Source of the DNA: Aquilaria yunnanensis
Taxonomy: Eukaryota > Streptophyta > Magnoliopsida > Malvales > Thymelaeaceae
Direction: 5' to 3'
Length of the DNA: 64,000 nt
Assembly: GCA_039654915.1 (NCBI GenBank)
Contig: CM077596.1
Coordinates: forward strand, 71,859,751-71,923,750
Below the pieces are notes generated by a model that saw only the letters and a program-made list of their open reading frames with translations, was not told the origin of the DNA and searched no databases. Both the position numbers and the translations under genes were made by a program. Positions 36,113 through 48,578 of this stretch are shown here, one piece after another; the first letter of the stretch is position 1, and every line of letters begins with the position of its first letter.

Positions 36113-37782
36113 GGATTGTTCTACGGTGCCTTCCCAGGCACCTACCTTGGACATGTGTTTATGGGTGATTTGATCTACTTTCTTCAAGGCATAGCTTTTG
36201 AATGCATCACTTATTACTCATATACTGTCACTTTAACCCTAATATTTCAAACACATACAACTAGACCACTGCTTTGTGAAAAGCTCTCTTCGCTCATTTA
36301 ATTTCTGTTCCTTCTTTTTCTTTAATTCGTTCATTCATTGCTTCATTCTTTCTCATTCTTCTTTTTTCTTTTTTAACTTCTTAATATTTAATATTAATTT
36401 AATGAATTTATTTTCTCCGCCACAAATGATAAATGGATTTTACATATACTTAGTTTTTTTTTTTTGACACTTTCATTTTCTCATTTTTGTTTATTAAGTT
36501 GAAAATTATTTGCCACTTTCATTCCATAAAATCAATATACAAGTATTTTTTTTCCTTAAAAAACAAAAAAAGAGCTTTGTGAGTGATATTATATAGTTCA
36601 AAAGTATAAAAATGACCATGCGTCTCAATGCACAATCTTCTATATTATATTTTCAAAAGTTTTCATGTCTTTTCTATATTTCTTTAAAAACTATTTTATC
36701 ATGCCAAATATTTGGAATTATCACTCATTTCATGATAAGATCCAATAAACATTTTAAATTTTAATGGTTAACACTAGGACACTAAGATATATTAATTTAA
36801 AATTGGAAACTAAGAGTCACTTTGCCCTTACCTTGGTTTGAGTGAAAAACCAAATTTTATGCCAAGCAGGTTAGTTGGGAGGAAACTTAAAAGAAAAAAA
36901 AATTTAGCTGTCGATTATGAAAAAGGTTTCATTGATTTTTTTTATAGCCAAAGTTAGAAAATCTTTAAGGCAATATTTTTACTGTCAACCATTGGAAAAA
37001 TGACAATTTTTTTTAATTATTTGCTTTTAAAAAACTACGATAGTGCTGTTATAAATCTAAAATGATGACATAACCCCTTATACCATGGTGAGATTTGAAA
37101 CCAATACTTCTTAGTGTCCTGTATTAATTGCTAAAATTTGAATTTTTTTTTTATAATCAAAATAAATTTAAAATGTTTATTATATCTTATCATTGAATGA
37201 TTTCTAATTCCATGGATTTGGCATGATGAAATAGTTCTTAAGGAAATATGGAAAAGACAAAATGAAATTTTTTTGACAATATATTTATGGTCATTTTTAT
37301 ACTTTTCAATTGTATGATATCGCCCACAAGCTCATTTTTATTTTTTATTTTTAAAAATAATTGTATGTTGTTTTTATGAAAATGAGAACCACAAACAATT
37401 TTCAACTTAATAAATTAAAAGAGGAAAATCAAAGTTTCAGAAAAAAAAATAAAAACGGAGGACATTTGAAATCCATTCATCATTTGTGAACAAAGTAAAG
37501 ACATGTTAAATTAATAGCAAAATAATAAGATGTAAGAAAATCAACAAAAAAAAAAAAGAAAGAGTGAAAGAATGAAAGGAAAAGAAAGAACATGGGGCAG
37601 CAGCGAATAAGACTTTTCACAAAGCAGTAGTCTAGTTGTATGTGATTGACACATTAGGGTTAAAGCGGCAGGATATGAACAATAAGTGATGTAATGAAGA
37701 GTTGTGCCTTAAACGAAGTAGATGAAGTCATGGGTGGCCACGTGTTCAAGGTATGTGTCTGGAAATGTACTGTAGAATAATC
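36113..37782. repeat. Large inverted repeat (foldback), arms about 700 bp
   Basis: The left arm 36113-36810 and right arm 37090-37782 are reverse complements along their whole length, roughly 75-80% by eye. Shared blocks are 'ggattgttctac'/'ggattattctac', 'cacatacaactaga', 'ctgctttgtgaaaag', 'tattaagttgaaaatt', 'aaaagtataaaaatgaccat', 'catgccaaat' and 'aggacactaag'. The spacer is about 280 bp. The left arm begins at the exact end of the old Copia's right LTR, so the Copia probably cut the element's end. It is either a long-TIR non-autonomous transposon or an inverted duplication. The transcript would form a long hairpin. Confidence 0.85.
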
Positions 37783-38061
37783 CTGCTCTTCAACCCCTGC
37801 CTCCCTCCAAATCACCGCCGTGCCGCTTCTTCGCGAGGCTCGCCAACATCACGAGTCTGAACTCCGTCCACCGAAGCAGAGGATAACCGATTCGACTGAG
37901 CTCGCTAGGTACCTCCTTCGCAGTCGAAAGGAATTTGAAGACAAAGTCCACCGAGAGCAGTGGAATACTTGCATCTGGGCAAAGAGAAGCCAATTTTTTT
38001 CTTCCCCCAAACCAAAATCAAAATAAAAAAATTGAAATCCTAGTCGTCTCCTTCGCTACAC
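37783..38061 (+). other. Region upstream of the small membrane-protein gene
   Basis: Locally GC-rich and open on the plus strand (37820-38026, containing RYLLRSRKEFEDKVHREQW) but without a usable ATG. It may be a 5' leader or an old exon; I cannot decide. Confidence 0.35.
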
Positions 38062-38762
38062 ATGGAACCCAATTAAGATGTCGAACGCATCCAAGCTGCA
38101 ATTCAGAAACTGATGGAAGAAAAATAGCGCGCCAAAGATGGATCTATTAGTACATTTGATGACGATGACGACGAGAAGCTTCTCCTGTCAAAATTGCTTT
38201 CTCAGGTAATCTGCAAAACAGGAATCTTGTATTTTATATTCCCACATTTAAGATTGCGTCCATTGAGGCTTGAATTTCGAATGCAAAACAGTTAGGATCA
38301 AATGAACCGACAATTTCAAAGGAGATAACGCTCAGCACAAGAGATGATTCAAAGAACAATTCCCAAGAGGAGGGCCGGCAACGGCAAGAGGGAGGGAGCA
38401 CCGCCGTCGCCGAGGAGCTGAGAGCCGTTAAGAAGCAGAACAAGATAACGCACTGGCTTCTCTCTGCTCTGATCGTCATCACGCTGGGGTTATTTTCCTT
38501 CCTCACGTTGATCACGCACCTAGTCAGAGGACGGATGAAACAAAACAAGCATTCACTGCCGAGAGAAAATCAACAAAGGTCAAGGGCTAAGGCGGAGAAG
38601 GAGACAAAAATGGAATTGGGGAAAAAAAAGGAAGAAGACGGAAATGGAAGTGAGGGAAAAAAAACGGAGGAAGAAGATAGAAAGCGAGCTTCTATCAGGG
38701 AAGATGGTGAAGAATCAAAGCCGTTGGTTCATTCGAGTCGATTGAGAAAGTGGAAAACGTGA
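38062..38762 (+). pseudogene. Two-exon gene for a small single-span membrane protein, disrupted
   Basis: Exon 1 (38062-38205) and exon 2 (38292-38762) are joined by a GT-AG intron in phase 0, about 204 codons. Exon 1 reads DVERIQAAIQKLMEEK and AKDGSISTFDDDDDEKLL, an amphipathic helix plus an acidic run. Exon 2 holds a hydrophilic stretch, EELRAVKKQNKITHW, one hydrophobic segment (WLLSALIVITLGLFSFLTLI) and a long Lys/Glu-rich tail. TAA at 38074-38076 (fifth codon) and TAG at 38125-38127 interrupt exon 1, while exon 2 stays open, so the loss looks recent or the true start differs. I have a vague memory of similar uncharacterised plant proteins but cannot name a family or function. Sequencing error or a different 5' exon are alternatives. 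Confidence 0.6.
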
Positions 38763-41206
38763 TTGATTTTTCATTCCCCAAATTGTTAACATTTTTGTAA
38801 ATAAAGGGGATAAGATCTCCTCTCATCTCAATCCCCATTTTTTAAATTAACATGGGAAGTTATTGAAGTTAAAAAGAATTTTATATTCTCCAAAATATAA
38901 AATATTTATAAAGAAAAGTGCTAAGGGCAACTGCTTTGACAGTTGCTCCAACAGTTTTCTCTTAATTTTCTGACATGTGGCATTTTTATTTAAGCAAAAG
39001 AAAGCAACTTGATAAACTTATTAATTCAATTTTTTTTTACGCTACTTTCCCAATCAAATTCCTTTTATCTCTTATCCTATTTCCAATTACCAGCTCGCTG
39101 CACCTACCGCCACACCAGCTCGGAACTTCTGCATCTCACGATCTCCTTCCTTCTTCCCCCACCTGTTGACCCTCCATCTCAGCCCATGGTTGGTCCGTCA
39201 AAGCTCTACTCCTCATTGTGTCTTTCATCTGTTAAATTGAAGCCCATTTTTTAGCTAGCATGCGGAGGTGAGAGAACCACGGTAAATTCTTTCATTCCCG
39301 TCAAGCTTCTGAATCTCCTACCTGTAATCAGAGTGCTGGTTTTGCTTTGGATTTGATTTGCCCATGTTTTGTTTTGGTTCTGTTTCTTACATGCATTCCT
39401 CCAAATTGATAACCCATAGCATCTCCGGCGGATCTCCGGCCACTGGCTTGACTGTCGTTGGTGAGATACCGGCTACACCAAAGCTTCACTCAGGGTCAGC
39501 CTCTTCCTGTAGCTCACATCGCGATCCTCTGTTTCCCAAATGCTATTTCTAATTCTAACTCCAAATTGCCATAACTCCAAAATATGGCTCCATCTTTTAC
39601 CCATATTTCACTTGAGTCCCAACATTGTTATTTCACTAACTAGGCCACTAAAAAATTCCATGTTATTTTCCTTAGTTATTTCCATGTTTCTAGTAATTAT
39701 TTGTTGTTAAAATATCTTGCACATTTGGATGATTTATTTTGTTGGAAATGCTCTTCTGAGAAAGACTTACGTGGATTGGACCGATTTGGCGTTGGAAATA
39801 CATCATTTGTTGAAAATCTAGGAAGCTGTTGGAAATGCTTTTCTGAGAAAGGATGCCCTATGTACGATGGTAGATGAAATGCTTTTAATTAGCGTCAGTT
39901 CATTTAACGGATACGAACACCTATGAACGTTTTTCCCTCAGATGTGGCTCGCATGTAACTGGGTGAAGCTGATGCCTCCCATAAAAATGACCCCTTTTTT
40001 TATTATTATTACAGTTTGTCATTTTTCTTGATCCCCATCTTGTGTAGCTCTTGATTCTCCTGGCCGTCGAGCATTCCTCATTCCTGCCGCCCCGGCGACC
40101 ATGTTGGTGACCGATCGGACGTTAAGTGTCATTCTTCAATTGTGAGTTGGACACCTCCTTCAATTTTGATTATCCTGCTTTTTAATTTTGGTTACCTCGA
40201 TCGGACGTCGTTTTTTCTACCGACCATGTTAGCGAATGATTGGACACCTCCTTCAATTTTGGTTATCCCCGTTTTCCATCCTTTGGTAGATATTTCAGGT
40301 TAGGTATATGATTTTCTCACCATTTTTTACCCAATTCCTGGGAAGTCCTTGCTGACTTTCTCTTGTTTCCGAAAACCACCATGGAAGAACACTGTCATTT
40401 CCTTCAAGGTGTAGATGGCTTCAGTTTGGATTTCACAACAAGTCAGTGACAGAACGAAAGCCAATTCATGGAAACTTTAGTTTCAAAGCTCCGAAAGCTT
40501 TGGCTGAAATAGGTTTGCAGTGAGAAAAGTTGAGAGATTTGATGGGTTGGTTGAAGAAGGCAAAGGTGGTGGAGGAGGAGATAAAGGAAAGGCTAATTGA
40601 GGAGGATGTAGAGGTAGTGGCAACCTGTTGTAAATAACCTAAAAATCAGTCCTTTGTTTTGTTAGCTGCTCAGCTCGATCAAAAATGAGATTTGACCAAA
40701 ACGCGAACAGCAAACGCAAATACGGAAAATGAACTGGCCCTTAAGCATTTGTTGAAACAAAAAAAAAAGGGGTACAAGAAAAGACTACAAATAAATAAGA
40801 GAACTTGAAGAAATAAGATGAAGGGGCTCATTGGAAAGTTGCAGTAAGTAAAGACTGATGAACTGCCACTGGAAAGTCGCAATAAGTGGAGGCTAAAGCT
40901 AAGGGTGAGTATAGTCTTTTCTCCTCATGACAAAAATAATGCTAATTAATTCACGGTTCAATTAAAAGATTTGGTTATATATGTATTGATGTGCTAAGAA
41001 GTGGCCCCTCCAATAAATGGAGAAAAAGGGTCTGATTTGCTTAAATGTTAGATATGTGAGAATGTGGAGTTATTCATTTATTTTGAAGTCAAGCCAAGTA
41101 ACTTTAGGTGGAAACTGTTATGTTCATCCCTGTTATGTGTTAAATGTGGGAGCATAAGCTCTCCTTTGATGGCATTGGATGTTTGAAACGGCTTGGTGAA
41201 GGTCCA
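38763..41206. other. Intergenic, no supportable gene
   Basis: Mixed composition with short open pieces but no recognisable protein. Two local duplications are visible: 'ggacacctccttcaatttt.gattatcc' near 40150 and 40240, and 'gttggaaatgct.ttctgagaaag' near 39740 and 39830. Confidence 0.45.
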
Positions 41207-41560
41207 CTCTACTAGAAAATGCTCATTTTCCGGCACCAAAATTTCTAATTGCCAAATGTTGTGGGATTTTTTGATGAGTAGCCATCGGATGTTATTTGAT
41301 CAACATTTCATAAAGGAAGGCTATCGAAAAATGATTACCCAGGGACTATTGTCGGAAAGGTTTTGACGGTACATCATCAAAAAATGGCAGTGAGTCTTCA
41401 GCAATGTTTCCAATAGTGAGCCATCAATAGGTTACTGATGGCACAAAATAGGTATACCTACAGCCATGACACCAACAAATGAGTTGCCGATAGACTACCG
41501 ATGGCTCCCGTTGATACACCTCTCACCTCATGGGCATGTTACCAATAGTGTAAAATCAAA
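41207..41560 (+). mobile_element. Possible second CACTA-type terminus
   Basis: Begins CTCTACTAGAAAATG, one base off the CACTACTAGAAAA consensus, and is followed by repeated short motifs (variants of 'ccatcgg', 'ccgatggc', 'ccaatag') in both orientations, like a subterminal array. No partner end was found. 41560-43190 is AT-rich and shows nothing else. Confidence 0.4.
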
Positions 41561-43189
41561 ATATTGTTTGCGACAATGACTACTAAGAGAAGTTTATTTT
41601 GACAAAATCATTTAAAAATGTTCCATAACTATTAAAGAGAAATATGTGATCTTCACCCTTTTTTGAAAAAACAAAAAAACAAAAAAAAAAAAAGAGAAAT
41701 GATATAAATTTCATATTTAGATATTTCTACTTCAATAATTTGTTTCAACCTATATATAGAGCCCAAAAAGTAATTGACAGTAGTTTTTTTTTTTTATGAA
41801 AAAAGCAGTTTGTTTTTAAAAAATTTAAAAGTATTTTACGTCTCTTTCAATATAGAATTTTAATGATTACCAGAAAAAATATAGAATTTTAATAAATAAG
41901 TAATATAAAAAATATCATGGTCTCATAAGTAACCCCAGATCAACTGCCCATAGTTATAAAATTGAAACGAATTCCGTGATTTTATGAAAATCATATGCTG
42001 CAATGAACCACGCTTTGTTTTTTTTTTTTACTCAGAATATAATATAATATAAGGTATTATGAGATTAATGGGGGAAATTGAGAAGTTGATGGGTTTTTTT
42101 TTTTTTTAGCTTTTAAAAAAGGTTTGAACCTTTGGTACAACTTAAAGTGATCATTTGGTCCAACTTTCAAATTTCAACCAAAGCTTAATTAAATTGAAGT
42201 GGAAATTGAAGATTTGAAGGCACGAGTCGAATAATATATATATATATTTTTTTTCTCTCTCAAGTTATTTACGTGTTATTACTAGAGATGTTTAATTAGT
42301 TGTCTAAATTTATTGATTAGTAAAGATATAGTTTATTCATTATTATTATATTCTAATTACCATTTTCAGGTTTTTATTCATTTCTACTTAATTATAGTAT
42401 TTTTGCTTGATCTCTTGAATTTTTTTTATGATGTTTTGTTTTCTAAAGTAAAATATTGATCATCATAGTTTATTTTTTTTTAGTAAAATAGAGCTTTTTT
42501 CTTAATTTAATTTTTTCTAAGTCAATTGTTAAACTCTTAATACCTAAAGTTTTTACATTTTCTCTCTTGGTCCCCAAACTATTTTTTGTTGCTTTTTTTT
42601 ATTATTATTTTACTTAATATTGTGACATTATGTAACCGCTGCAACATACAGGCTTTTTGTACCTTGTTTTATTCTAAAAGCCAACAACCAACCCTCAAAA
42701 GTTGTATAGTCTCTAACACTAGATTTTTTACAAAAAAAAATATTATTTTATATTTAACAGAGAGAAAATTAAGAATTTAAATTATCAACTAAATGGCCAC
42801 CTATTTTTAGTTAATTTAAATTTAAAAAGGATGTGTACATAATATTTTAAATTATAATTTTAAAAGTAGATATCTGCAATTAACATACACCATTAAAAAT
42901 ATTCATGTATATGGTCAAGGTTTAAATCTCTTAATTAATCTGAGTAAGAAAAAACTATATTTCTTAACCAAATTTCGGTGAAATTTTTGTAATTTAATCT
43001 GGAATTTTTCCATAATCTTGTCACAACTAAAACCAAAATACAATTTTTATGCATGCATGGGATGATCTCACGCATGCTTCGGCTTCTTAATTTACTTATG
43101 AATGTGAATAGCATATATCGTACATAGATAACAAAATACAACTTCCATCCAGAAAATATTTGTATATATTTTTGCGCGTCAAGAAACAT

Positions 43190-44562
43190 TTGCCACTGAT
43201 AGCCAATCGGTAGAGCAACCAACAAACTAGGTGGGTCGGCTTTCAAGCTGTTGGGTAACGTGAACCAAAAATTCATGTATAAACACACTGTTAGTGCCCT
43301 TTATGGTGGCCCTAGGTGTTTTTAGGAGACCCTTCTGATGGTCAAATTTATTCTCAAGAAATGCTTGAAGTAGGGGTGAGCATAGGTCGGGTTGGTTCGG
43401 TTTTATGGTGGAACCGAACCAACCTAAAATGGCTTCAGTTCCAAAAATTTTCTACCCAACCCAGAACCGAGAACCGAACAGAACCAGAACTATGGTTCTG
43501 GGTTTCTCGGTTCTGGTTCTCGGGTTTTTCGGTTTATACCATATACCTATAACAACACCAAAATTCAATAAATCTACACCCATAATCAATTTTATGACAT
43601 ATTCAACATAATACACAACTAAATTAATATTTAAATATACGTACTTAGATACATTCAAAAGAGTTTAAAATGTTGTTCTTACAAAAGTGATTCAAAAGAG
43701 TTGCTTGTGGGGCATCTTTTATCTCAACTAGTTTACTTTATTCCAGTAATTCCAATATTGGTATGAGATTCAATATATAAAACTGAGCCTTTAAGACCAT
43801 CTTCTTCAGTATCAAAACCTAAAATATGTCGATATCATAAATTTTTAATTTTGCATGACTCAAATGAAAAAAATATCATAATTGTGTCGTAAAAAGTAGT
43901 TTAGAATGAAAGATCGAAAGCAAAATAACTTAGGAGTAGTGGGTCTATGAAGCAAAGTGATTTAAGTGAATATGGAGAAATTTCGTAAATGATCCCACAA
44001 CTTCCATACTATTTCAATTTGGAACATCAATTTAAGAGTTTAATATAAAAACCCAAAATAACCATCATAATACTTCAAATAAATATGTGTGTGTGTGTGT
44101 GTATAGTATATTAGTAATACTATAATTTTTATTATATATATATATCGGGTTCGGTTCCACCTTGGGTAGGTTCCATATGAAACCAGAACCAACCCAAAAA
44201 CCGTCGGTTTTTCTATATGTGGAATAAACCCGAGAACCATGATCAATTTTTACCCAACCCAACCCAACCCGACCCAATAGAGGTGGTTTGGTTTTGGTTT
44301 CGGGTTTACCCAACCCATGCTCACCCCTAGCTCGAAGTAGTCATGTAAAAGTAGAGTTTTAGAATATACATTAGAAGTGTCATAAAGATTCTTTTATTGA
44401 GTCAAATGTGATCCATTTGTGTTAGAAAGGCTTGTTGATATAGGATTTTTTTTCTAGAAAGGACTTTTTTTCCTTTCTAGGGTAGGCGTTGACCTACTAA
44501 CATGAACTTATAATAAATCGGGCCCTGCTGTTGAACTCTAAGCCTAATATGGAATCAACATG
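43190..44562 (+). repeat. LTR-like repeat copy 1, split by a MITE
   Basis: After removal of the MITE at 43371-44329, this stretch aligns in direct orientation with 51110-51478. Shared blocks are 'aagctgtt', 'gtgaacca', 'gtgatc.atttgtgtta', 'tatagga' and 'ctctaagcc/ctctatgcc'. Both copies are followed by a tRNA-iMet-primer-site-like sequence (here TGGAATCAACATG at 44550), so they look like LTR ends of an old plus-strand retroelement. Confidence 0.6.
43371..44329. mobile_element. hAT-like MITE, 959 bp
   Basis: Terminal inverted repeats TAGGGGTGAGCAT are perfect for 13 bp and imperfect beyond. They are flanked by 8-bp duplications GCTTGAAG (43363-43370) and GCTCGAAG (44330-44337), 7 of 8 matching. 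The inner ends carry many 'gaaccg/cggttc' inverted repeats. No transposase. A (TG)n microsatellite lies at about 44084-44102. Confidence 0.85.
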
Positions 44563-45114
44563 TCCTTCCATTAAAAAATTTGGTATGTGACCTGCATTTT
44601 TCAAGATCCATAGACACAAAATGGCATATTTTCAAAAGATGGAGTTAAGGTGATGCCTGCTAGAGAAGCAAAACAACGTTTCCTTTGAAAAATGGAGATG
44701 GAAAGACGTATGCTAAAAGGCATAACGATGACTATTGGACAAAAGATAGATGAAATCGCTTCTATTTGACAAGTGTTGCATCACATCGATAAAGTAAGAG
44801 TTAAAACAATGCCTATTGGATGCATGTCAATCGTGGCTAGTTAATGTATGACATTTGCGACAGTCTTTGCGACAGTCAAAGGCCACATGGCACATAGCCT
44901 TTCTTAAATGAGGCATTATCCACAAATATAGTTGTGTCCCTAAAAAGGGCAGCAAAACCATTATTAGTCATTTAACATCTGGCCTAATATTGAATTGTAC
45001 CTGCATGGGTATCCAATCAACATCGCTAGTAGATGGTTGGGAGTCATGGACTGTGTTTCCATCCTTGGTGGTTCCAATCAACATCAATAGTAGCTTAATG
45101 ATCCCAAGAGTGGG

Positions 45115-47604
45115 TGTGAAAGAACCTCTTACTTACCCTAATATAGGGTGTTCCTAGGATCTTAGAATAATCAGAATTTAGTAATCCTGCTTTTAGTTAC
45201 AAATAGCTAAGCTAATACTTATGTTGTTTAAAACTTTATACTTTCCATGACATTCATTAAACACTTGAAACACATATTGAAGTCATATAAATATATTTAT
45301 TTAAACTTCCAAGCATTAGCTTATGTACACATAAAACTTAACTTATGTACATCCATAAGCAACCATAGTGTATATACAGACATATATACTAAATAAGTCC
45401 ATGTACACTTATCAAACTTGACACATTTCCTTGGTACCTAAGTACCCAATATATACAAGTCTAAGACTATCAAAATAACTCCCACTTAAGCACAAAAGCT
45501 CCAGAAATGAGAGGTCCAACTTCTCCTTGTGCTCTTTGCCTGTATCTGTCAAGATTATTTTAAATACTTAGTTAGTACAATAATATTACTAACCAATAGC
45601 TTAGAATCATTAAAGATTCATGGTATTTTAAATACCTGTACTAAAACCTTGTTTAACAACCCTTCAATAGCTGTTAAGCTTCACACTATTAGTATTTGCA
45701 CAATGTGATACTTAAGGGAATGAGAATTATAAGTTCTCAGTAAGAAATCAAATACCTGCAAAATAAACTTTAGGACTCAACGTATATAACATATATACAC
45801 ATCTTAATGTAAGCTCAAAACATTCCAAGGTCTTGACTAATAGTCACTAGTACAGGTTCTATGGTGGAGAACTCATCTTCAATATAGTTCTTCTTACAAG
45901 AGCTTAACTTTTGCTTTGGTAAAGTTGGCTTGCAATTACTCACCCTTGCTCACACTGTACAGGAGTTCTTTATGGCCCATTCTTACTAAGCTTGGTAGCT
46001 TAGCTAAAGTACTCTTGCGCGTCAAAGCCCATCTTGAATACTTAGTACCCTATATATTTACTTAAGGGCTATTTAATTACTTAGCCCTTAAGCCACTTTT
46101 TATCCACCTCTTACTCTCTTAATTAATGCATTGTAAAAATACATAATGCATCAATTTTAATTTGAACTTAAAATTCCTTACCTGGAATAATTAATGCAAG
46201 CAAGCATCAACTTCAATATCCTTATATAGTCTTGATTTTTGTATTCTTCTTTGTACCCTTTATGGTAGCTTGCGTATTTTTCTTTCAATTAATCATTTAA
46301 CTACATAAATAAACCATAATTAGGATAATATTACAACATTCTTTATGATTTAAGTGGTTAGGAAAAACCTTCTCATTGGATTCCAATTAGCCGGCCCTTT
46401 ACACACAACAACACCGTTTCGATGTTGTAACTTTTCAACTCCAAAACCGAACAACCTAGGTTCCTATTGATTATTTCTGTTATAAACAACTAAGAACCAA
46501 TATAAACACATTAAATCCAGCCATTTTCCAGCACAAATAACCTAAAAAATCTGCACACAACCGAACCGAATTAACACATATATAAGTTTTTAGCTTTCTT
46601 TCAACAACTTGGTCCAAATGAGTTTTAAACGTGTTTTTGCCTTCATAAAATAAAAAAAAACTGAATTAAACACACTTAATCCCAGATTAATAAACCCAAA
46701 TTAATCAAGAATAAGGAAAAATTGAATTAGTTCTTACCTTTCTTACTTAAGCTTAATTCTCATGTTTTTCTTGTTGTTTTTCCCTTACTAAACAAACAAG
46801 AACTAAGCTCAAATCAGTAATTACAGCAGCTACAAAGCCGTATGAAGCTCAAAAATAGGGGAAGAACAAAACAAAACATACTTGAACAAGTAACTTGAAA
46901 ATCAAGCGTAGGATAGTTCTATACTTGATTTTTCTTCAAAAACTTACTTAATTGTGCTTGAATTTGATGGATTAGAGCTTGGATTTGGTTTAGCTATGGA
47001 GTTTAAAAGGGAAGAGAGTGCTTTGGGGTGGTTTGGAGCTGGAGGAAGAAGATAGCCGAGAACATAATGGAAAGTCAACTTATGTAGGCTTAAGGTGCAC
47101 GCGTCACACACCTGGTTCTTTATTTGTACACGAAAGTACATTGGGGACTTAACAAGGATAGAACAGAAAAATTAGGACCAAAATCAGCATTATACCGCAC
47201 TTGAATCCTTCTTCACCTTAATTACACGCTCATCCTCAGCTTTGACAGACGTACAATTTAGGCCTAATACTTTTGAAGGTTACACATAACCTATTTATAG
47301 ACAATTTAGTCAATTTACAATTTCACAAAGATAGAGTGAGAATTATGAAAAACCGTGATACCTTAAATTCAATATTTTTCCATCCTCTATCCAACTGTGA
47401 AATAAAAATAGGTCACTATATGAAATGACTACAATGCCTTTCTTGGTCCGGTTTGCTTAAATAACCAATTTTCATCCTTTTTTAAGCTACTATATTTTAT
47501 CAAATTGAGAAATTGCTTGCATTAAATATTCTAAACATATTAAATTACTAAAATAACCAAAGTTACATTAATAATCATAATCTGAATTTTTAGAATCCGT
47601 AACA
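45115..47604 (-). mobile_element. Solo LTR, 2490 bp, probably Gypsy
   Basis: Starts TGTGAAAG and ends CGTAACA, with a perfect 5-bp duplication GTGGG on both sides (45110-45114 and 47605-47609). No coding sequence or internal repeat is seen. The minus strand starts TGTTACGGATTC and contains an 'actgagaacttataattctcattcc' region, reminiscent of long Tekay/Del-type LTRs; orientation and lineage are inference. Confidence 0.7.
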
Positions 47605-47717
47605 GTGGGGACCTTATCTTTTCACATCCCATAGGTTAGGCTAGATATAGAGCTCATAGAAGACCTTCTAACCTTGATTTTGTTGAGGAAGAATGCAAAT
47701 AATACATTAAAATTGGC

Positions 47718-48405
47718 CATAGGCGAATTCATGCGTTGTATATGTGGGTCTATGGACCCCCCTTTTTCTAAAAAAATGTTAATAAAGGATACGTAATTTA
47801 ACAATTGGACCCCCTTTAAATTTTTTACTAGACCCTTATAATTTTTAATAATATCTATTGGAACAAAAGAATAAACATCTATTACTTTAAGAAATACAAA
47901 AAAAGGGGTCAGTCTCTTCTATGTACAAATAATTTTCTAGTGGCAAAAGTCTGTACTAGCCCTAAACTTTCATATATTTTTTCCACAAAGATCTTGAACA
48001 TTTTTTTACTTTTATTTTTGTTCAAACATATGAAAAAATTAAGGAGCTAGTTAGACATAAGATAAAATGTAGGGGCTAAGTGGAAACAAACATATAAGTT
48101 TAATAACTAGAAAGGATATTTTTCTTTTACATTCTATCCAACATTCACATTTCACTCATCTTTTTCCACAATTCATGTATAATTTTATAATTCATTTTCT
48201 TGTCATTTAACCAATGACATTAAAACAAATAAATGCAAAATTTGAGCATTTTTCATATTTTATTAATAAAAATCAACATTATGTAGTACATGAGTTTAGA
48301 TTTTATCTTGCATATGCAAATTTATAAGTTTTATTGTGTAATGCTGAGTTTAATATTTATATATGTATTCAAATCCCCTTTGTAAAATTTTTGTATTCGC
48401 CACTA
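47718..48405. mobile_element. hAT-like MITE, 688 bp
   Basis: A perfect 8-bp duplication AAATTGGC (47710-47717 and 48406-48413) flanks inverted ends built on GGCGAAT (CATAGGCGAATTC... / ...ATTCGCCACTA). Non-coding and AT-rich. Confidence 0.8.
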
Positions 48406-48578
48406 AAATTGGCCCTCTTGGCTAAATACAATTGCTCCACATCAAAATTGTTAATGAGGGTCGTTATGACTATGGGTCAACATGTGAAATCATGATGTGT
48501 GGCTCATATGCCTCATCAAGATGTTCTTGGGATTCGTCACCTGTAGTTAGTTGATCTTATGGGCTTGCCTCTTGCACG

